From: Massilia sp. CF038
GTDB taxonomy: Bacteria > Pseudomonadota > Gammaproteobacteria > Burkholderiales > Burkholderiaceae_D
Reading direction: 5' to 3'
Assembly (NCBI RefSeq): GCF_900129765.1
Contig: NZ_FQWU01000001.1
Coordinates: forward strand, 496,001 to 560,000
Length of the DNA: 64,000 nt
The position numbers and the translations under genes were made by a program. Positions 8,497-18,070 of the stretch are shown here, piece after piece. Under the pieces are notes generated by a model. The model was not told the origin of the DNA. It ran no database searches and saw only the letters and a list, made by a program, of their open reading frames with translations. How positions within the stretch are numbered: the stretch's first letter is position 1; the number at the start of each line of letters is the position of its first letter.

Positions 8497-8946
8497 TTAT
8501 TGTTTGCCGGTGCTGCCAAAACCTCCTGCACCGCGCTCGCTCGTGTCGAACTCGTCGACGACATTGAATCCGACCTGCAGAACAGGCACCACGATCAGTT
8601 GCGCCAGCCTTTCCATGGGGTTCAGGGTAAAGGCGGCCTGGCCGCGGTTCCAGGTCGATACCATCAGCTGTCCCTGATAGTCGGAATCGATCAAGCCTAC
8701 CAGATTCCCCAAAACGATGCCGTTCTTGTGACCCATGCCACTGCGCGGCAGGATCATGGCAGCGTAGCCCGGGTCGCCCAGATGAATGGCCAGGCCGGTG
8801 GGAATGAGCACGGTGGCACCGGCTTCAATGGTGATGGGCGCGTCGATGCAGGCGCGCAGGTCCAGGCCGGCGCTGCCTTCGGTGGCGTAGGCCGGCAGCT
8901 GGTCTTTCATGCGCGGGTCGAGAATCTTGATGTCGATGGTCTTCAT
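8497..8946 (-). CDS. dut: Deoxyuridine 5'-triphosphate nucleotidohydrolase (dUTPase)
   Basis: 149 residues, the standard length of trimeric dUTPases. The conserved motifs are in order: [57 protein letters not shown] and the flexible C-terminal [10 protein letters not shown] that closes over the substrate. The enzyme hydrolyses dUTP to dUMP, keeping uracil out of DNA. It starts 12 bp after the coaBC stop, in an arrangement common in proteobacteria. Confidence 0.97.
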   Translation of the reverse strand: MKTIDIKILDPRMKDQLPAYATEGSAGLDLRACIDAPITIEAGATVLIPTGLAIHLGDPGYAAMILPRSGMGHKNGIVLGNLVGLIDSDYQGQLMVSTWNRGQAAFTLNPMERLAQLIVVPVLQVGFNVVDEFDTSERGAGGFGSTGKQ

Positions 8947-8958
8947 GGTCTTCTTGTT

Positions 8959-10182
8959 TTATTTGAGGAGAGAGCGCTGTTCGAGCCGCTTGCCAATCTC
9001 GGAAATGAGCTGGCGCGCCAGGGTCAGTTTGTCTGCGCGGGGCAGTACGGTGTGGCCGTGGTCATCGAACAGCACGATGGTATTGTCGTCCTGGCCGAAA
9101 GTGTGATGGCCGATATTGCCCACCAATAGAGGAATGCCTTTTTTCTCGCGCTTGACGGCCCCATATTCCAGCAGGTTTTCCGACTCCGCCGCAAACCCGA
9201 CACAGTAAGGCCAGCCCGAGAGCGAGGTGGTGGCTGCTACCGAAGCGAGGATGTCGGCGTTTTGTTCGAACTGCAGGCTGGGGGTGGCGCCGTCCTGTTT
9301 TTTCATTTTCTGGTCACTGGCATTGACCACGCGCCAGTCGGCCACGGCGGCCACACCAATAAAGACGTGCTGGCCGCCGACCGCGTTCATCACGGCGTCG
9401 TGCATCTGCTGGGCGCTTTGCACATCGGTGCGGCGCACGCCGTGGGGCGTGGGCAGGGTAGTAGGGCCCGACACCAGGGTCACGTCGGCGCCCGCTTCAC
9501 GCGCGGCGCGGGCAATCGCGTACCCCATTTTGCCGGACGACAGATTGGTAATGCCGCGCACCGGGTCGATTGCTTCAAACGTGGGGCCAGCCGTGATCAG
9601 TACGCGTTTGCCCTTGAGGACCTTGGGCTGGAATGAGGCCACAAGTTCATCGAGCAGGTCGGCCGGTTCGAGCATGCGGCCCAAGCCTGTTTCGCCACAA
9701 GCCTGATCGCCTGCGGCCGGTCCCAGGATGCGGATGCCATCGGCGCGCAGCTGGGCGGCATTGCGGCGCGTGGCCGGGTTCTGCCACATTTCCACGTTCA
9801 TGGCCGGTGCCACCAGCAGGGGCATCAGGTGCGGGCGCGCCAGGCACAGGGTCGAGAGCAGATCGTCGCACACGCCGTGCGCCAGCTTGCGCATGAAGTC
9901 GGCCGAGCAGGGCGCAATCAGCACCGCGTCGGCGCCGCGGGTCAGGTCGATATGGGCCATGTTGTTGGCAATGCGCGGATCCCACTGGTCAGTATGGACC
10001 GTGTTCCCCGACAGCGCCTGCATGGTGACGGTGGTGATGAAGTGGGTCGCCGCTTCGGTCATGACAACCTGCACCGAGGCCCCCGCCTTGATCAGGGCGC
10101 GGCACAATTCAGCGGCCTTGTAGCACGCCACCCCGCCGGACAGGCCGAGGACGATTTTCTTATCCTTCAAATCCATGGGCAT
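8959..10182 (-). CDS. coaBC: Bifunctional phosphopantothenoylcysteine decarboxylase/synthetase
   Basis: 407 residues. The N-terminal flavin-dependent CoaC domain starts KKIVLGLSGGVACYKAAEL and carries the PAMNVEMW motif and the substrate-flap cysteine in GDQACGETGLGRML. The C-terminal CoaB domain has VLITAGPTFEAIDPVRGITN and SSGKMGYAIARAA. Together they convert 4'-phosphopantothenate to 4'-phosphopantetheine in CoA synthesis. The first ATG (10182) is preferred because GGAG lies 7-8 bases before it. lspA ends 15 bp upstream and dut begins 12 bp downstream. Confidence 0.97.
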   Translation of the reverse strand: MPMDLKDKKIVLGLSGGVACYKAAELCRALIKAGASVQVVMTEAATHFITTVTMQALSGNTVHTDQWDPRIANNMAHIDLTRGADAVLIAPCSADFMRKLAHGVCDDLLSTLCLARPHLMPLLVAPAMNVEMWQNPATRRNAAQLRADGIRILGPAAGDQACGETGLGRMLEPADLLDELVASFQPKVLKGKRVLITAGPTFEAIDPVRGITNLSSGKMGYAIARAAREAGADVTLVSGPTTLPTPHGVRRTDVQSAQQMHDAVMNAVGGQHVFIGVAAVADWRVVNASDQKMKKQDGATPSLQFEQNADILASVAATTSLSGWPYCVGFAAESENLLEYGAVKREKKGIPLLVGNIGHHTFGQDDNTIVLFDDHGHTVLPRADKLTLARQLISEIGKRLEQRSLLK

Positions 10183-10197
10183 GTCAGCTTCTCCGTT

Positions 10198-10710
10198 TTA
10201 CTGTTTTTTCACGCGCCGCAGCTCGTCGATGATGAACAGACCGACGCCCAGACAGATCGCGCTGTCTGCCAGATTAAAGGCAGGGAAGGCGCTGCCGCTC
10301 CAATGGAAGCTGAGGAAGTCGACCACCTTGCCGTGAACAATACGGTCGATGACGTTGCCGATCGCGCCACCCATGATCAGTGCCAGGGCCCAGCAGAACA
10401 GGCGCTGTCCGGCGTGCTGGCGCAGCAGGTACAGGATGAACAGCACCGCGCCCACGGCAATGGCCGTGAACAGGTAGCGCTGCCAGCCGCCGGCGTCGCC
10501 CAGGAAGCTGAACGCCGCGCCCGGGTTATACACCAGTACCAGGTTGAAGAAGGAGGTGACGTGCTTCGATTCGTGCTCGGCGAAGGTGCGCAAGATGACG
10601 ATCTTGGACAACTGGTCGAGCAGGATGACGATAAAGGCCACGCCCAGCCACGGCATCATGCTGGCGCTGCTGGATTTGGAACTGGAGAACAGCTGTTTTT
10701 TGGTTGCCAT
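10198..10710 (-). CDS. lspA: Lipoprotein signal peptidase (signal peptidase II)
   Basis: 170 residues from MATKKQLF at 10710; an extension further upstream is an artefact of the ileS end. Four membrane helices carry the family signatures: [34 protein letters not shown] and [11 protein letters not shown], the last two holding the catalytic aspartates. It cleaves the signal peptide of lipid-modified prolipoproteins in the inner membrane. It follows ileS by 17 bp, the classical ribF-ileS-lspA order. Confidence 0.97.
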   Translation of the reverse strand: MATKKQLFSSSKSSSASMMPWLGVAFIVILLDQLSKIVILRTFAEHESKHVTSFFNLVLVYNPGAAFSFLGDAGGWQRYLFTAIAVGAVLFILYLLRQHAGQRLFCWALALIMGGAIGNVIDRIVHGKVVDFLSFHWSGSAFPAFNLADSAICLGVGLFIIDELRRVKKQ

Positions 10711-10727
10711 GTCGGTGCTTGGTCTGG

Positions 10728-13634
10728 TTATGCGAAGGCGCGTTTTTCGCCGCTGCCGAACAGATTGCTGTAGCAGCGGCCGCACAGGCCTGCGTGCTCG
10801 GCGTGGGTGCCGACGTCGGCGCGATAGTGCCAGCAGCGTTCGCACTTGGGTGCGCTCGACGCCGTCACTGTGATGGTTTCCTCAGCTTCGCTTGGCACCT
10901 CGATGGCCTTGGCCTGCGAGGTGATGAAGACGAACTTGAGATCGTCGTCCAGGCTGGCCAGCAGCTGGTACTTGGCGCCGGCTGCCTTGATGGCCAGTTC
11001 TGCCTGCAGGGACGAGCCGATCGCGCCGGACACGCGCAGTTCTTCCAGTTCCTTGGTGACGGCGGCGCGCACTTCGCGCAGGGCCGTGTATTTTTCCACC
11101 AGGGCGGCAGCATCGGCCACTTCCGGCAAGGTCCAGAAAGTCTGGGTGAAGATGGTTTCGTCGCTGGCGGCAAACGCTTCCGGGCTGGCAAAGACAGCCC
11201 ATGCTTCTTCGGCCGTGAACGAGAGCATCGGGGCCATCACGCGCAGCAGACTTTGGGTGATGTGCCACAGCGCGGTCTGTGCCGAGCGGCGCGCTGGCGA
11301 ATCAACGGCCGACGTGTACAAGCGGTCCTTGAGGATGTCCAGGTAGAAGCCGCCCAGGTCTTCGGAGCAGTAGTTCTGCAGGCGCGAGACGACCGGATGG
11401 AATTCGTAGCGCTCGTAGTGGCCGGCGATATCGCGCTGCAGGGCAGCCATGTCGGCGATTGCGTAACGGTCGATTTCGAGCAGATCGGCGATGGGCAGCG
11501 CGTGCTTGGCGTGGTCGAAGTCCGAGGTGTTGGCCAGCAGGAAGCGCAGCGTGTTACGGATGCGGCGGTACGATTCGGTTACGCGCTTGAGGATCTCTTC
11601 GGAGATCGACAGTTCGCCCGTGTAATCGGTGGACGCGACCCACAGGCGCAGGATGTCGGCGCCCAGCGAATCGGAGATCTTTTGCGGCGCCATCGTGTTA
11701 CCGAGCGACTTGGACATCTTCTTGCCCTCCGCGTCGACCGTGAAGCCGTGCGTGAGCAGGGCCTTGTACGGCGGACGGCCGTTGAGCATGGAGGACGTCA
11801 GCAGCGAGGAATGGAACCAGCCGCGGTGCTGGTCCGAGCCTTCCAGGTACAGGTCGGCCGGGAACTGCGACTGGGCCGCGTGCGAGCCGCGCAGTACGGT
11901 CTGGTGGGTGCAGCCGGAATCGAACCAGACGTCCAGCGTGTCCTTGTTCTTGACGTACATGGCGGCGTCGTCGCCCAGCAGGTCGGCCGGCTCGATCGCG
12001 AGCCAGGCATCGATGCCTTTTTCTTCAAACAGCTTGGCCACTTGTTCCAGCAGCTCCGGCGTGCGCGGATGCAGCTGGCCAGTTTCCTTGTGCAGGAAGA
12101 AGGCCATTGGCACGCCCCACTGGCGCTGACGCGACAGGGTCCAGTCCGGACGGTTTTCGATCATGCCGTGCAGGCGAGCCTGGCCCCAGTCCGGGAAGAA
12201 CTTGGTGTCTTCGATGCCTTTGAGTGCGGTCTGGCGCAGCGACGGGCCGCCGTCTTTCGGCGTGTTGTCCATGCTGGCGAACCACTGCGAGGTGGCGCGG
12301 TAGACGATCGGGGTCTTGTGGCGCCAGCAGTGCATATAGCTGTGGTCGAACATCTTCAGCTCGAACAGGGCGCCTGCTTCACGCAGGGCGCCGCAGATCG
12401 GCTTGGACGCTTCCCAGATCGTCATGCCGCCAAACAGCGGCAGGGTGGAAGCAAAGCGGCCGTCGCCCATCACGGGGGTGAGGATTTCATCGTCCTTCAT
12501 GCCGTGCGCTTTGCACGAAATGAAGTCGTCCTGACCGTAGGCCGGGGCCGAGTGGACCACGCCGGTACCGCTCTCGGTGGTCACGTAGTCGGCCAGGTAC
12601 ATTGGCGACAGGCGGTCGAAGAAAGGATCGGCCGCGTGCAGCGGGTGCTTGAAGGCGATGCCGTCGAGCGCTTGGCCCAGGCAGGTCGCAACGACCTTGC
12701 CTTCGAGCTTGTAGCGCTGCAGGCAGGCTTCGGCCAGGTCGGCGGCCAGAATCAGCAGCAGCGGCTTGCCGTCACGGCTGGTTTCGACCAGCGCGTACGT
12801 CACTTCCGGGTTCACGTTCAAGGCCTGGTTGGACGGGATGGTCCACGGGGTGGTGGTCCAGATGACGACAAAGCCGTCGCCGGCCGGCAGCGCAGGCAGG
12901 CCGAAGGCGGCCGCCAGCTTGTCGTGCTGGGCAAACGGGAAACCGACGTCGATTGCCGGGTCCTTCTTGTCCTGGTATTCGACTTCCGCTTCCGCCAGCG
13001 CCGAGCCGCAATCGAAGCACCAGTTGACCGGTTTCAGACCGCGATAGACATAGCCTTTTTCCAGCAGCTTGCCGAGGGCACGCAGTTCGTCGGCCTCGTT
13101 CTTGTACGCCATGGTCATGTAGGGGTTGTCCCATTCGCCCAGCACGCCCAGGCGGATGAAGCCGGCGCGCTGGCGGTCAACCTGCTCAAGTGCGTAGGCG
13201 CGCGCCTTCTGCAGCACTTCAGCGGTTGGCAGGTTTTTGCCATACAGTTTTTCGATCTGGATTTCGATCGGCATGCCGTGGCAATCCCAGCCCGGCACGT
13301 AAGGCGCGTCAAAGCCGGCCACGCCGCGCGATTTGACGACCATGTCCTTCAAAATTTTATTGACCGCGTGACCGAGGTGGATGTCGCCATTGGCATACGG
13401 CGGGCCATCATGCAGGATGAACATCGGGCGGCCCTTGGCAGCCTTGCGCACGCGCTCGTAGACTTTTTTGTCCTGCCATTGCTTCACCCAGCCCGGTTCG
13501 CGCTTGGCCAGGTCGCCGCGCATCGGGAACGGGGTATCGGTCATGTTGACCGGATATTTGGAAGCCGGCTTGGCATCCTTTTTCGGGGCTTTCGGTGCCT
13601 GCTGGTTCTGCTCTGGTTTGCTGGTATCGGACAT
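10728..13634 (-). CDS. ileS: Isoleucyl-tRNA synthetase
   Basis: 968 residues from MSDTSKPEQ at 13634; a TTG four codons earlier is less likely. The class I signatures are clear: the HIGH-type motif in [14 protein letters not shown] and the KMSKS loop in [10 protein letters not shown]. The C-terminal zinc site is [12 protein letters not shown]...CGRCYSN. The CP1 editing domain lies between. It charges tRNA-Ile and edits valine. The N-terminus carries a short Pro/Lys/Gln-rich extension before [11 protein letters not shown]. It sits between ribF and lspA. Confidence 0.98.
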   Translation of the reverse strand: MSDTSKPEQNQQAPKAPKKDAKPASKYPVNMTDTPFPMRGDLAKREPGWVKQWQDKKVYERVRKAAKGRPMFILHDGPPYANGDIHLGHAVNKILKDMVVKSRGVAGFDAPYVPGWDCHGMPIEIQIEKLYGKNLPTAEVLQKARAYALEQVDRQRAGFIRLGVLGEWDNPYMTMAYKNEADELRALGKLLEKGYVYRGLKPVNWCFDCGSALAEAEVEYQDKKDPAIDVGFPFAQHDKLAAAFGLPALPAGDGFVVIWTTTPWTIPSNQALNVNPEVTYALVETSRDGKPLLLILAADLAEACLQRYKLEGKVVATCLGQALDGIAFKHPLHAADPFFDRLSPMYLADYVTTESGTGVVHSAPAYGQDDFISCKAHGMKDDEILTPVMGDGRFASTLPLFGGMTIWEASKPICGALREAGALFELKMFDHSYMHCWRHKTPIVYRATSQWFASMDNTPKDGGPSLRQTALKGIEDTKFFPDWGQARLHGMIENRPDWTLSRQRQWGVPMAFFLHKETGQLHPRTPELLEQVAKLFEEKGIDAWLAIEPADLLGDDAAMYVKNKDTLDVWFDSGCTHQTVLRGSHAAQSQFPADLYLEGSDQHRGWFHSSLLTSSMLNGRPPYKALLTHGFTVDAEGKKMSKSLGNTMAPQKISDSLGADILRLWVASTDYTGELSISEEILKRVTESYRRIRNTLRFLLANTSDFDHAKHALPIADLLEIDRYAIADMAALQRDIAGHYERYEFHPVVSRLQNYCSEDLGGFYLDILKDRLYTSAVDSPARRSAQTALWHITQSLLRVMAPMLSFTAEEAWAVFASPEAFAASDETIFTQTFWTLPEVADAAALVEKYTALREVRAAVTKELEELRVSGAIGSSLQAELAIKAAGAKYQLLASLDDDLKFVFITSQAKAIEVPSEAEETITVTASSAPKCERCWHYRADVGTHAEHAGLCGRCYSNLFGSGEKRAFA

Positions 13635-13706
13635 GTTTTTCTTCAAAGAGGTGTATCTGGAATACGGGAAGGACCTGCGCGTGCGGCCTGTGGCCGCTGG
13701 CGGTCG

Positions 13707-14675
13707 TCAAATTCGGTCGGTGGCGGTCAGGGCGCCGGCGCGCCTGAAGTAGGCGCGTGCGTGTTCGCCGTCGCGGTGGATGGCGGCCGTGAGAGTGGTT
13801 AGGTCGCTGTATTTTTCTTCGTCCCGGATCTTTTCCAGGAATTCGACGCGCACCACTTTGCCATAGCAGGACTGGGCAAAGTCGAAGACATGCACCTCGA
13901 GCAGCTGGCGGCCGCTGTCGTCGACGGTGGGGCGCACGCCAAGGCTGGCCACGGCCGGCAAGGGCTGGTCGGCCAGGCCATGCACCTGCACCACAAAGAT
14001 GCCGGCCAGGGCAGGGCGGTGCGCCACGCGCAAATTAAGGGTAGGGAAGCCCAGCGTGCGGCCCAGCTTCTGGCCGTGGATCACATGGCCGGAAATGGCG
14101 TAACCGTGGCCGAGCAGTTGCTTGGCCTGATTGAAGTCGCCCTGGGCCAGCGCCGCGCGCACAGCCGAGGACGAGACGCGCACGGCGCCCTCCATCACGG
14201 TGTTGAGTGTTTCGACCTGGAAGCCGTGCTGACGGCCTGCTTCGATCAGGGTGGCGACATTGCCGGCGCGGCGGGCGCCGTAGCAAAAATCGTCGCCCAC
14301 CATCAGCCATTTGACGTGCAAGCCGTCCACCAGCACGCGGCCGGTGAAGTCTTCTGGCGGCATGCCGGCAAAGTGGGCGTTGAAGTGTTCGACGATGACG
14401 CGGTCGATACCGGCGTTTTCCAGCGACTCGAGCTTGTCGCGCAAGTTGGCGATGCGGGTCGGCGCACGGCCCGGTTCGCCCGCGCGTTCGGCGAAAAACT
14501 CGCGCGGATGCGGCTCGAACGTCATCACTGCCGCTTCGATGCCCAGGCTGTCGGCGGCCGCGCGCACGCGCGCAAGCAGCGCCTGGTGGCCGCGATGGAC
14601 ACCGTCGAAGTTGCCGATCGTGAGAGCGCAAGGCGCGCGCGCGCGATCGTTGGGAAGTCCGCGAAATACCTTCAT
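13707..14675 (-). CDS. ribF: Bifunctional riboflavin kinase / FAD synthetase
   Basis: 322 residues from MKVFRGLPNDR at 14675. The N-terminal nucleotidyltransferase domain has LTIGNFDGVHRGHQALLAR and the later SSSAVRAALAQGDF; the C-terminal flavokinase domain has LGFPTLNLRVAHRPALAGIF (PTxN motif) and LLEVHVFDF. It makes FMN and FAD from riboflavin. It is first in the leftward ribF-ileS-lspA-coaBC-dut series, with 72 bp before ileS. No FMN riboswitch is apparent upstream. Confidence 0.97.
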   Translation of the reverse strand: MKVFRGLPNDRARAPCALTIGNFDGVHRGHQALLARVRAAADSLGIEAAVMTFEPHPREFFAERAGEPGRAPTRIANLRDKLESLENAGIDRVIVEHFNAHFAGMPPEDFTGRVLVDGLHVKWLMVGDDFCYGARRAGNVATLIEAGRQHGFQVETLNTVMEGAVRVSSSAVRAALAQGDFNQAKQLLGHGYAISGHVIHGQKLGRTLGFPTLNLRVAHRPALAGIFVVQVHGLADQPLPAVASLGVRPTVDDSGRQLLEVHVFDFAQSCYGKVVRVEFLEKIRDEEKYSDLTTLTAAIHRDGEHARAYFRRAGALTATDRI

Positions 14676-14735
14676 GGGCTGGGGTGACGTAAGCTGTTGT
14701 GAAACACTGGAAATAGAGATTATACGGTCAAAGCG

Positions 14736-14771
14736 AAAAAGCGCTGCCTGCAAGATGCAGGCAGCGCTTTT
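14736..14771 (-). terminator. Rho-independent terminator after the TPR gene
   Basis: An 11-12 bp GC-rich stem (GCGCTGCCTGC pairing with GCAGGCAGCGC) with a short loop is flanked by AAAAA on the left and TTTT on the right. For leftward transcription it ends in five U. It lies 27 bp after the TPR gene stop and insulates ribF from the TonB operon. Confidence 0.85.
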
Positions 14772-14797
14772 CGGGAGCTGCTAGAGCAGAGGGACAA

Positions 14798-16042
14798 TCA
14801 AGACATTGGATGGTTGATGGCCATGATCCAGTAACGTGCCAGTTCAGCCGTACCATCTTTGCCGCCGACCGTTTTCAGGGTCGAAATGGCTTGCTGTTTC
14901 TTGCCAGCGGCAGCGAACGCTTCACCCAGACGCAGTTTGGCGTCTTCAGGATTGCGCAGGCCGTCAGCCTTGATGGCTTCTTCCATCATCTTCAGGCCCT
15001 TGTCGGCCTGGCCTGCCTGTACCAGGGCGTAACCCAGGTTCAGCAAACCATTGTTGTCGCCGGCCTTGACCAGTGCAGCTTCGTTGGTGGCAAGATTTTT
15101 GGTGTTGTCAGCCAGGGTCTTGTCCGCCAGGTCTTTCAGGCGCTGGTGGCGGCCCGCGTCGGCGCCGGTGCCCAGAATGCCAGCCTTGTAGCCTTTTTCG
15201 ATGATTTTGACCGCTTCGGCAGCCGCGCCATCACGCAGAACCAGCTGAGCCAGTTCCATGTAGTCGGACGGCTTTTTCAGCAGGTTGTTGGCCAGTTTCA
15301 GGCGCAGCACGTCGATGTTCAGGCGCGAGGAGAAGCCAGGCTTGCTGACTACGCGGTTGAGCAAGTCTTCCCAGTAGGTGCGCTGTGGGTAGTGCTGGGC
15401 CAGCTTTTCGATGGTGCCAACGTAGTTCTGCTTGTCGCCGCTCATGTTTTGCAGATTGGCCAGCATTTTCAGCTGGTCTTCCTGCGGCGCGCGGCCGGCT
15501 TTTTCAGCAGCGCGCAGGTCGTTGTTGAGCAGCTTCATCGCTTCGTTGATGTTACCCATCGAAACGTAGTTCTGGATCAGGTAGCCGCGCAGCTGCGGGC
15601 TGTCGCCCTTGGCCAGTGCCTTGTTGATGGCAGCGTTGGCTTTGCCGTATTCCTTGCCGCGCATGTAGATGCCGACCAGGCCTTCGGAGAACTTGGCGCT
15701 TTCAGCGGCGGACAGCTTGCCCGAGTTGATCAGGTTTTCAAACGATTTTGCTGCCGTGTCGTAGTCGCCGGCGGACGAAGCCGCGGCAGCGCGCACGCGC
15801 TCGATCAGATAGGATTCATTGGCGGTCTTGTTGCCGACATTGTCGAGCTTGCGCAGCTCGGCCAGGGCGCCTTTGGCGTTACCCGAGCTCATCATTTTCT
15901 GGGCAGCCTGCAATGGGCCGCCGATTTCTGCGCGCACCGTTTCGGCGGCGTAGGCGGTCGACAGACCGATAACTGGGGTTACTGCGGTGAAACCAAGTGC
16001 GGCCATTGCGAGGCCAAGGTGGGCGAGGCGAGATTTGATCAT
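14798..16042 (-). CDS. Exported TPR-repeat protein of the TonB operon
   Basis: 414 residues from MIKSRLAHLGLAM at 16042 with a signal peptide cleaved near AYA-AETVRAEI. The remainder is helical, with repeats resembling tetratricopeptides: DYDTAAKSFENLI, EYGKANAAINKALAKG, NINEAMKLLNNDL and ADKGLKMMEEAIKADG. It is therefore a predicted periplasmic protein-interaction scaffold. It lies 65 bp after the second exbD, with a hairpin between, and is the last gene of the tonB-exbB-exbD-exbD run. I infer a role connected with TonB-dependent uptake; no enzymatic motif is seen. Confidence 0.8.
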   Translation of the reverse strand: MIKSRLAHLGLAMAALGFTAVTPVIGLSTAYAAETVRAEIGGPLQAAQKMMSSGNAKGALAELRKLDNVGNKTANESYLIERVRAAAASSAGDYDTAAKSFENLINSGKLSAAESAKFSEGLVGIYMRGKEYGKANAAINKALAKGDSPQLRGYLIQNYVSMGNINEAMKLLNNDLRAAEKAGRAPQEDQLKMLANLQNMSGDKQNYVGTIEKLAQHYPQRTYWEDLLNRVVSKPGFSSRLNIDVLRLKLANNLLKKPSDYMELAQLVLRDGAAAEAVKIIEKGYKAGILGTGADAGRHQRLKDLADKTLADNTKNLATNEAALVKAGDNNGLLNLGYALVQAGQADKGLKMMEEAIKADGLRNPEDAKLRLGEAFAAAGKKQQAISTLKTVGGKDGTAELARYWIMAINHPMS

Positions 16043-16064
16043 TATGAATCTTTCAATCAAAAGC

Positions 16065-16089
16065 AAACGGCAGGGTGACCCTGCCGTTT
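16065..16089 (-). terminator. Hairpin between exbD2 and the TPR gene (attenuator or terminator)
   Basis: An 11-bp perfect stem (16065-16075 with 16079-16089) has a 3-nt loop. On the minus strand it is followed by TTTGCTTTT, an imperfect U tract. Lying inside the run of co-directed genes, it may only partly reduce readthrough from exbD2 into the TPR gene. Confidence 0.55.
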
Positions 16090-16107
16090 GTCTATTAGCA
16101 ATAGCGC

Positions 16108-16536
16108 TTATTGGAACTGCTCGTTACCGACCATGCCGATCTTGGTCACGCCAAGACGCTGGGCACTGGCCATCACGCCAGCAACATATTTGTAGGAAAC
16201 CAGTTTGTTCGGACGCAGGTGAACTTCAGGCTGATCCGGCATTGCTGCCACGCTCATCAGCTTGTTGTCGAGTGCCTTGCGGTTCGGAACAACTTCGTTA
16301 TCCCACAGAATGGTGCCGTCGAAATCGACGTCGATCGTGATGACAACAGGTTCAACCGGGTTGGCCGGTGGATTGCCCGTTGGCATATTCAGATTGACCG
16401 AGTGGTTCTGCTTCGGAATCGTGATAATCAACATGATAATCAAGACCAACATTACGTCGATCAAGGGAGTCATGTTCATTTCCATCATTGGTTCCGGGTC
16501 TGCCCCTGGGGCAGTTGCACCGACGCTCATACTCAT
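16108..16536 (-). CDS. exbD: ExbD-family biopolymer transport protein (second copy)
   Basis: 142 residues. The single N-terminal membrane helix contains the proton-path aspartate in NMTPLIDVMLVLIIMLII (Asp27), followed by a periplasmic ExbD/TolR domain (PEVHLRPNKLVSYKYVAGVM). It differs clearly from the preceding exbD and carries the longer leader MSMSVGATAPGADPEPMMEM. ExbD works with ExbB to couple the proton gradient to TonB. Tandem divergent exbD genes after exbB are known from Xanthomonas, where the second one is needed for some but not all TonB functions; whether that holds here is unknown. Confidence 0.93.
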   Translation of the reverse strand: MSMSVGATAPGADPEPMMEMNMTPLIDVMLVLIIMLIITIPKQNHSVNLNMPTGNPPANPVEPVVITIDVDFDGTILWDNEVVPNRKALDNKLMSVAAMPDQPEVHLRPNKLVSYKYVAGVMASAQRLGVTKIGMVGNEQFQ

Positions 16537-16608
16537 GGTGTTTCCTTTCTAATGTTGGGACCCGTCGCAGCCAGCGGGCGAACCCGCCGCTGCGACTGAA
16601 GGGGCTAA

Positions 16609-17046
16609 TTACTTACCGGCAGTTTTATCTGGCGGTTCAGTAATAAAGCCGACCTTCTGGATACCAGCACGTTGAGCCGTAAAGATCACCTTGCCAACGA
16701 ATTCGTAGCGTGTTTCTTGGTCGCCACGAACGTGTACCTCAGGTTGCGGCAGCTTGACCGATTCCTTTTTCAGGAATTCGAACAATTCGTTCGTGTCGGT
16801 CAGGCGCTTCTGGTTCCAGTACATGTCGCCATCTTTGTTGACAACGATGTTGACCGTGGTTGGCTTAGGCTTCAATGCCTGGTTGGTCTCCGAAGGCAGG
16901 TTAATCTTCTGCAGCTTCAGAACAACCGGGCTCGTAATCAGGAAGATGATCAGCAGAACCAACATGATGTCGACCAGCGGCGTCGTGTTGATTTCTGACA
17001 TGACGGCATCTTCTGCTCCGTTATCGGAGCCGACGCTCATGCCCAT
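16609..17046 (-). CDS. exbD: ExbD-family biopolymer transport protein (first copy)
   Basis: 145 residues, beginning MGMSVGSDNGAEDAVMSEIN. The membrane helix holds the conserved aspartate in TTPLVDIMLVLLIIF (Asp26), and the periplasmic domain contains PQPEVHVRGDQETRYEFVGK. It is a proton-channel subunit of the TonB-ExbB-ExbD motor in the inner membrane. It starts 5 bp after the exbB stop, so co-translation with exbB is likely, and is followed after 72 bp by the second exbD. Confidence 0.95.
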   Translation of the reverse strand: MGMSVGSDNGAEDAVMSEINTTPLVDIMLVLLIIFLITSPVVLKLQKINLPSETNQALKPKPTTVNIVVNKDGDMYWNQKRLTDTNELFEFLKKESVKLPQPEVHVRGDQETRYEFVGKVIFTAQRAGIQKVGFITEPPDKTAGK

Positions 17047-17051
17047 GGTAA

Positions 17052-17984
17052 TTATCCGATCTTTTTAGCGCCGGCAGCGCGGCCAGCTTCGCTGGTCGAC
17101 ATTGCGCCGGAGATCAGTACCGAGTGAACGTCGGCGCTGAACGAGCGAACATCTTCCATTGCGGTCTTGTTACGACGAACCAGCCAGTTGTAACCCAGAA
17201 CGGCAGGAACTGCGACCACCAGACCGAATGCGGTCATGATCAGCGCTTCACCCACTGGACCTGCTACTTTGTCGATCGATGCGTTACCCGACATACCGAT
17301 GGCGGTCAGCGCGTTGTAAATACCCCAAACGGTACCCAGCAGACCGATGAACGGTGCGGTCGAACCAACGGTTGCCAGGAACGACAGACCATCTTGCAGA
17401 CGCGATTGCACTTTATCGACAGCGCGCTGGATCGACATCGTCACCCAGGTCGACAGATCGATTTGTTCGAGCAGGGCGCCATCGTGGTGGACAGTGGCTT
17501 TGGTGCCGGTTTCAGCGATGAAGCGGAATGGGCTGCCTTCTTTCAGAGCGGCCGAACCAGCTGCGATCGACGAAGCTTTCCAGAACTTGGCCTGGGTTTC
17601 TTTCGATTGCTTCATGATCTTCATCTGATCGATCAGCTTGGTGATGATGATGTACCACGAACCCATCGACATCAGGCCCAGGATGATGGCGGTGCCTTTG
17701 GTGACGAAGTCGCCTTCGTTCCACATTGCGCCGATACCGTATGGGTTGTGTACTTCTTCTTTGGCGCCTGGCGCAACTGCTGGGGCATCGGCAGCTGGAG
17801 CGGCTGCTTCGGTAGCCGCTGGTGCTGGGGCTGCGTCGGCAGCAGGTGCTGCGTCAGCTGCAGGTGCGGTTGCCGCTGGAGCAGGAGCGTCAGCGAATGC
17901 TGGAGCCGAAACCAGTGCCGACATTGCCGACACCGAGAACAGGACAGCCGCCAGGACAGCGGACAAACGGGTATTCTTAAACAT
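17052..17984 (-). CDS. exbB: ExbB-family proton channel protein with cleavable leader and Ala/Pro linker
   Basis: 310 residues, longer than the minimal ExbB. A signal-like segment (residues 8-31, ending SAPAFADA) is followed by an Ala/Pro-rich linker (~32-75). The MotA/TolQ/ExbB core follows, with helices near 97-116, 200-225 and 248-270; LATVGSTAPFIGLLGTVWGI is the family signature. The extended N-terminus is found in ExbB proteins that carry a periplasmic extension. It lies between tonB (86 bp upstream) and exbD (5 bp downstream). Confidence 0.95.
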   Translation of the reverse strand: MFKNTRLSAVLAAVLFSVSAMSALVSAPAFADAPAPAATAPAADAAPAADAAPAPAATEAAAPAADAPAVAPGAKEEVHNPYGIGAMWNEGDFVTKGTAIILGLMSMGSWYIIITKLIDQMKIMKQSKETQAKFWKASSIAAGSAALKEGSPFRFIAETGTKATVHHDGALLEQIDLSTWVTMSIQRAVDKVQSRLQDGLSFLATVGSTAPFIGLLGTVWGIYNALTAIGMSGNASIDKVAGPVGEALIMTAFGLVVAVPAVLGYNWLVRRNKTAMEDVRSFSADVHSVLISGAMSTSEAGRAAGAKKIG

Positions 17985-18070
17985 GCTTCCTCCAAATATA
18001 TAAAATAATCAGTTCGCTGAACAGAATGACAACGAAAATCATGGGGTGAGGCTGTACATCACCTCGGTTT

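Noticed and set aside
10704-13802. A 1032-codon open frame opposite ileS
   Set aside because: ileS on the other strand has every class I synthetase motif; the antisense product shows no domain and no ribosome site.
14810-16078. A 422-codon open frame opposite the TPR gene
   Set aside because: The minus-strand reading has a signal peptide and TPR-like helices; the plus-strand reading is composition-driven.
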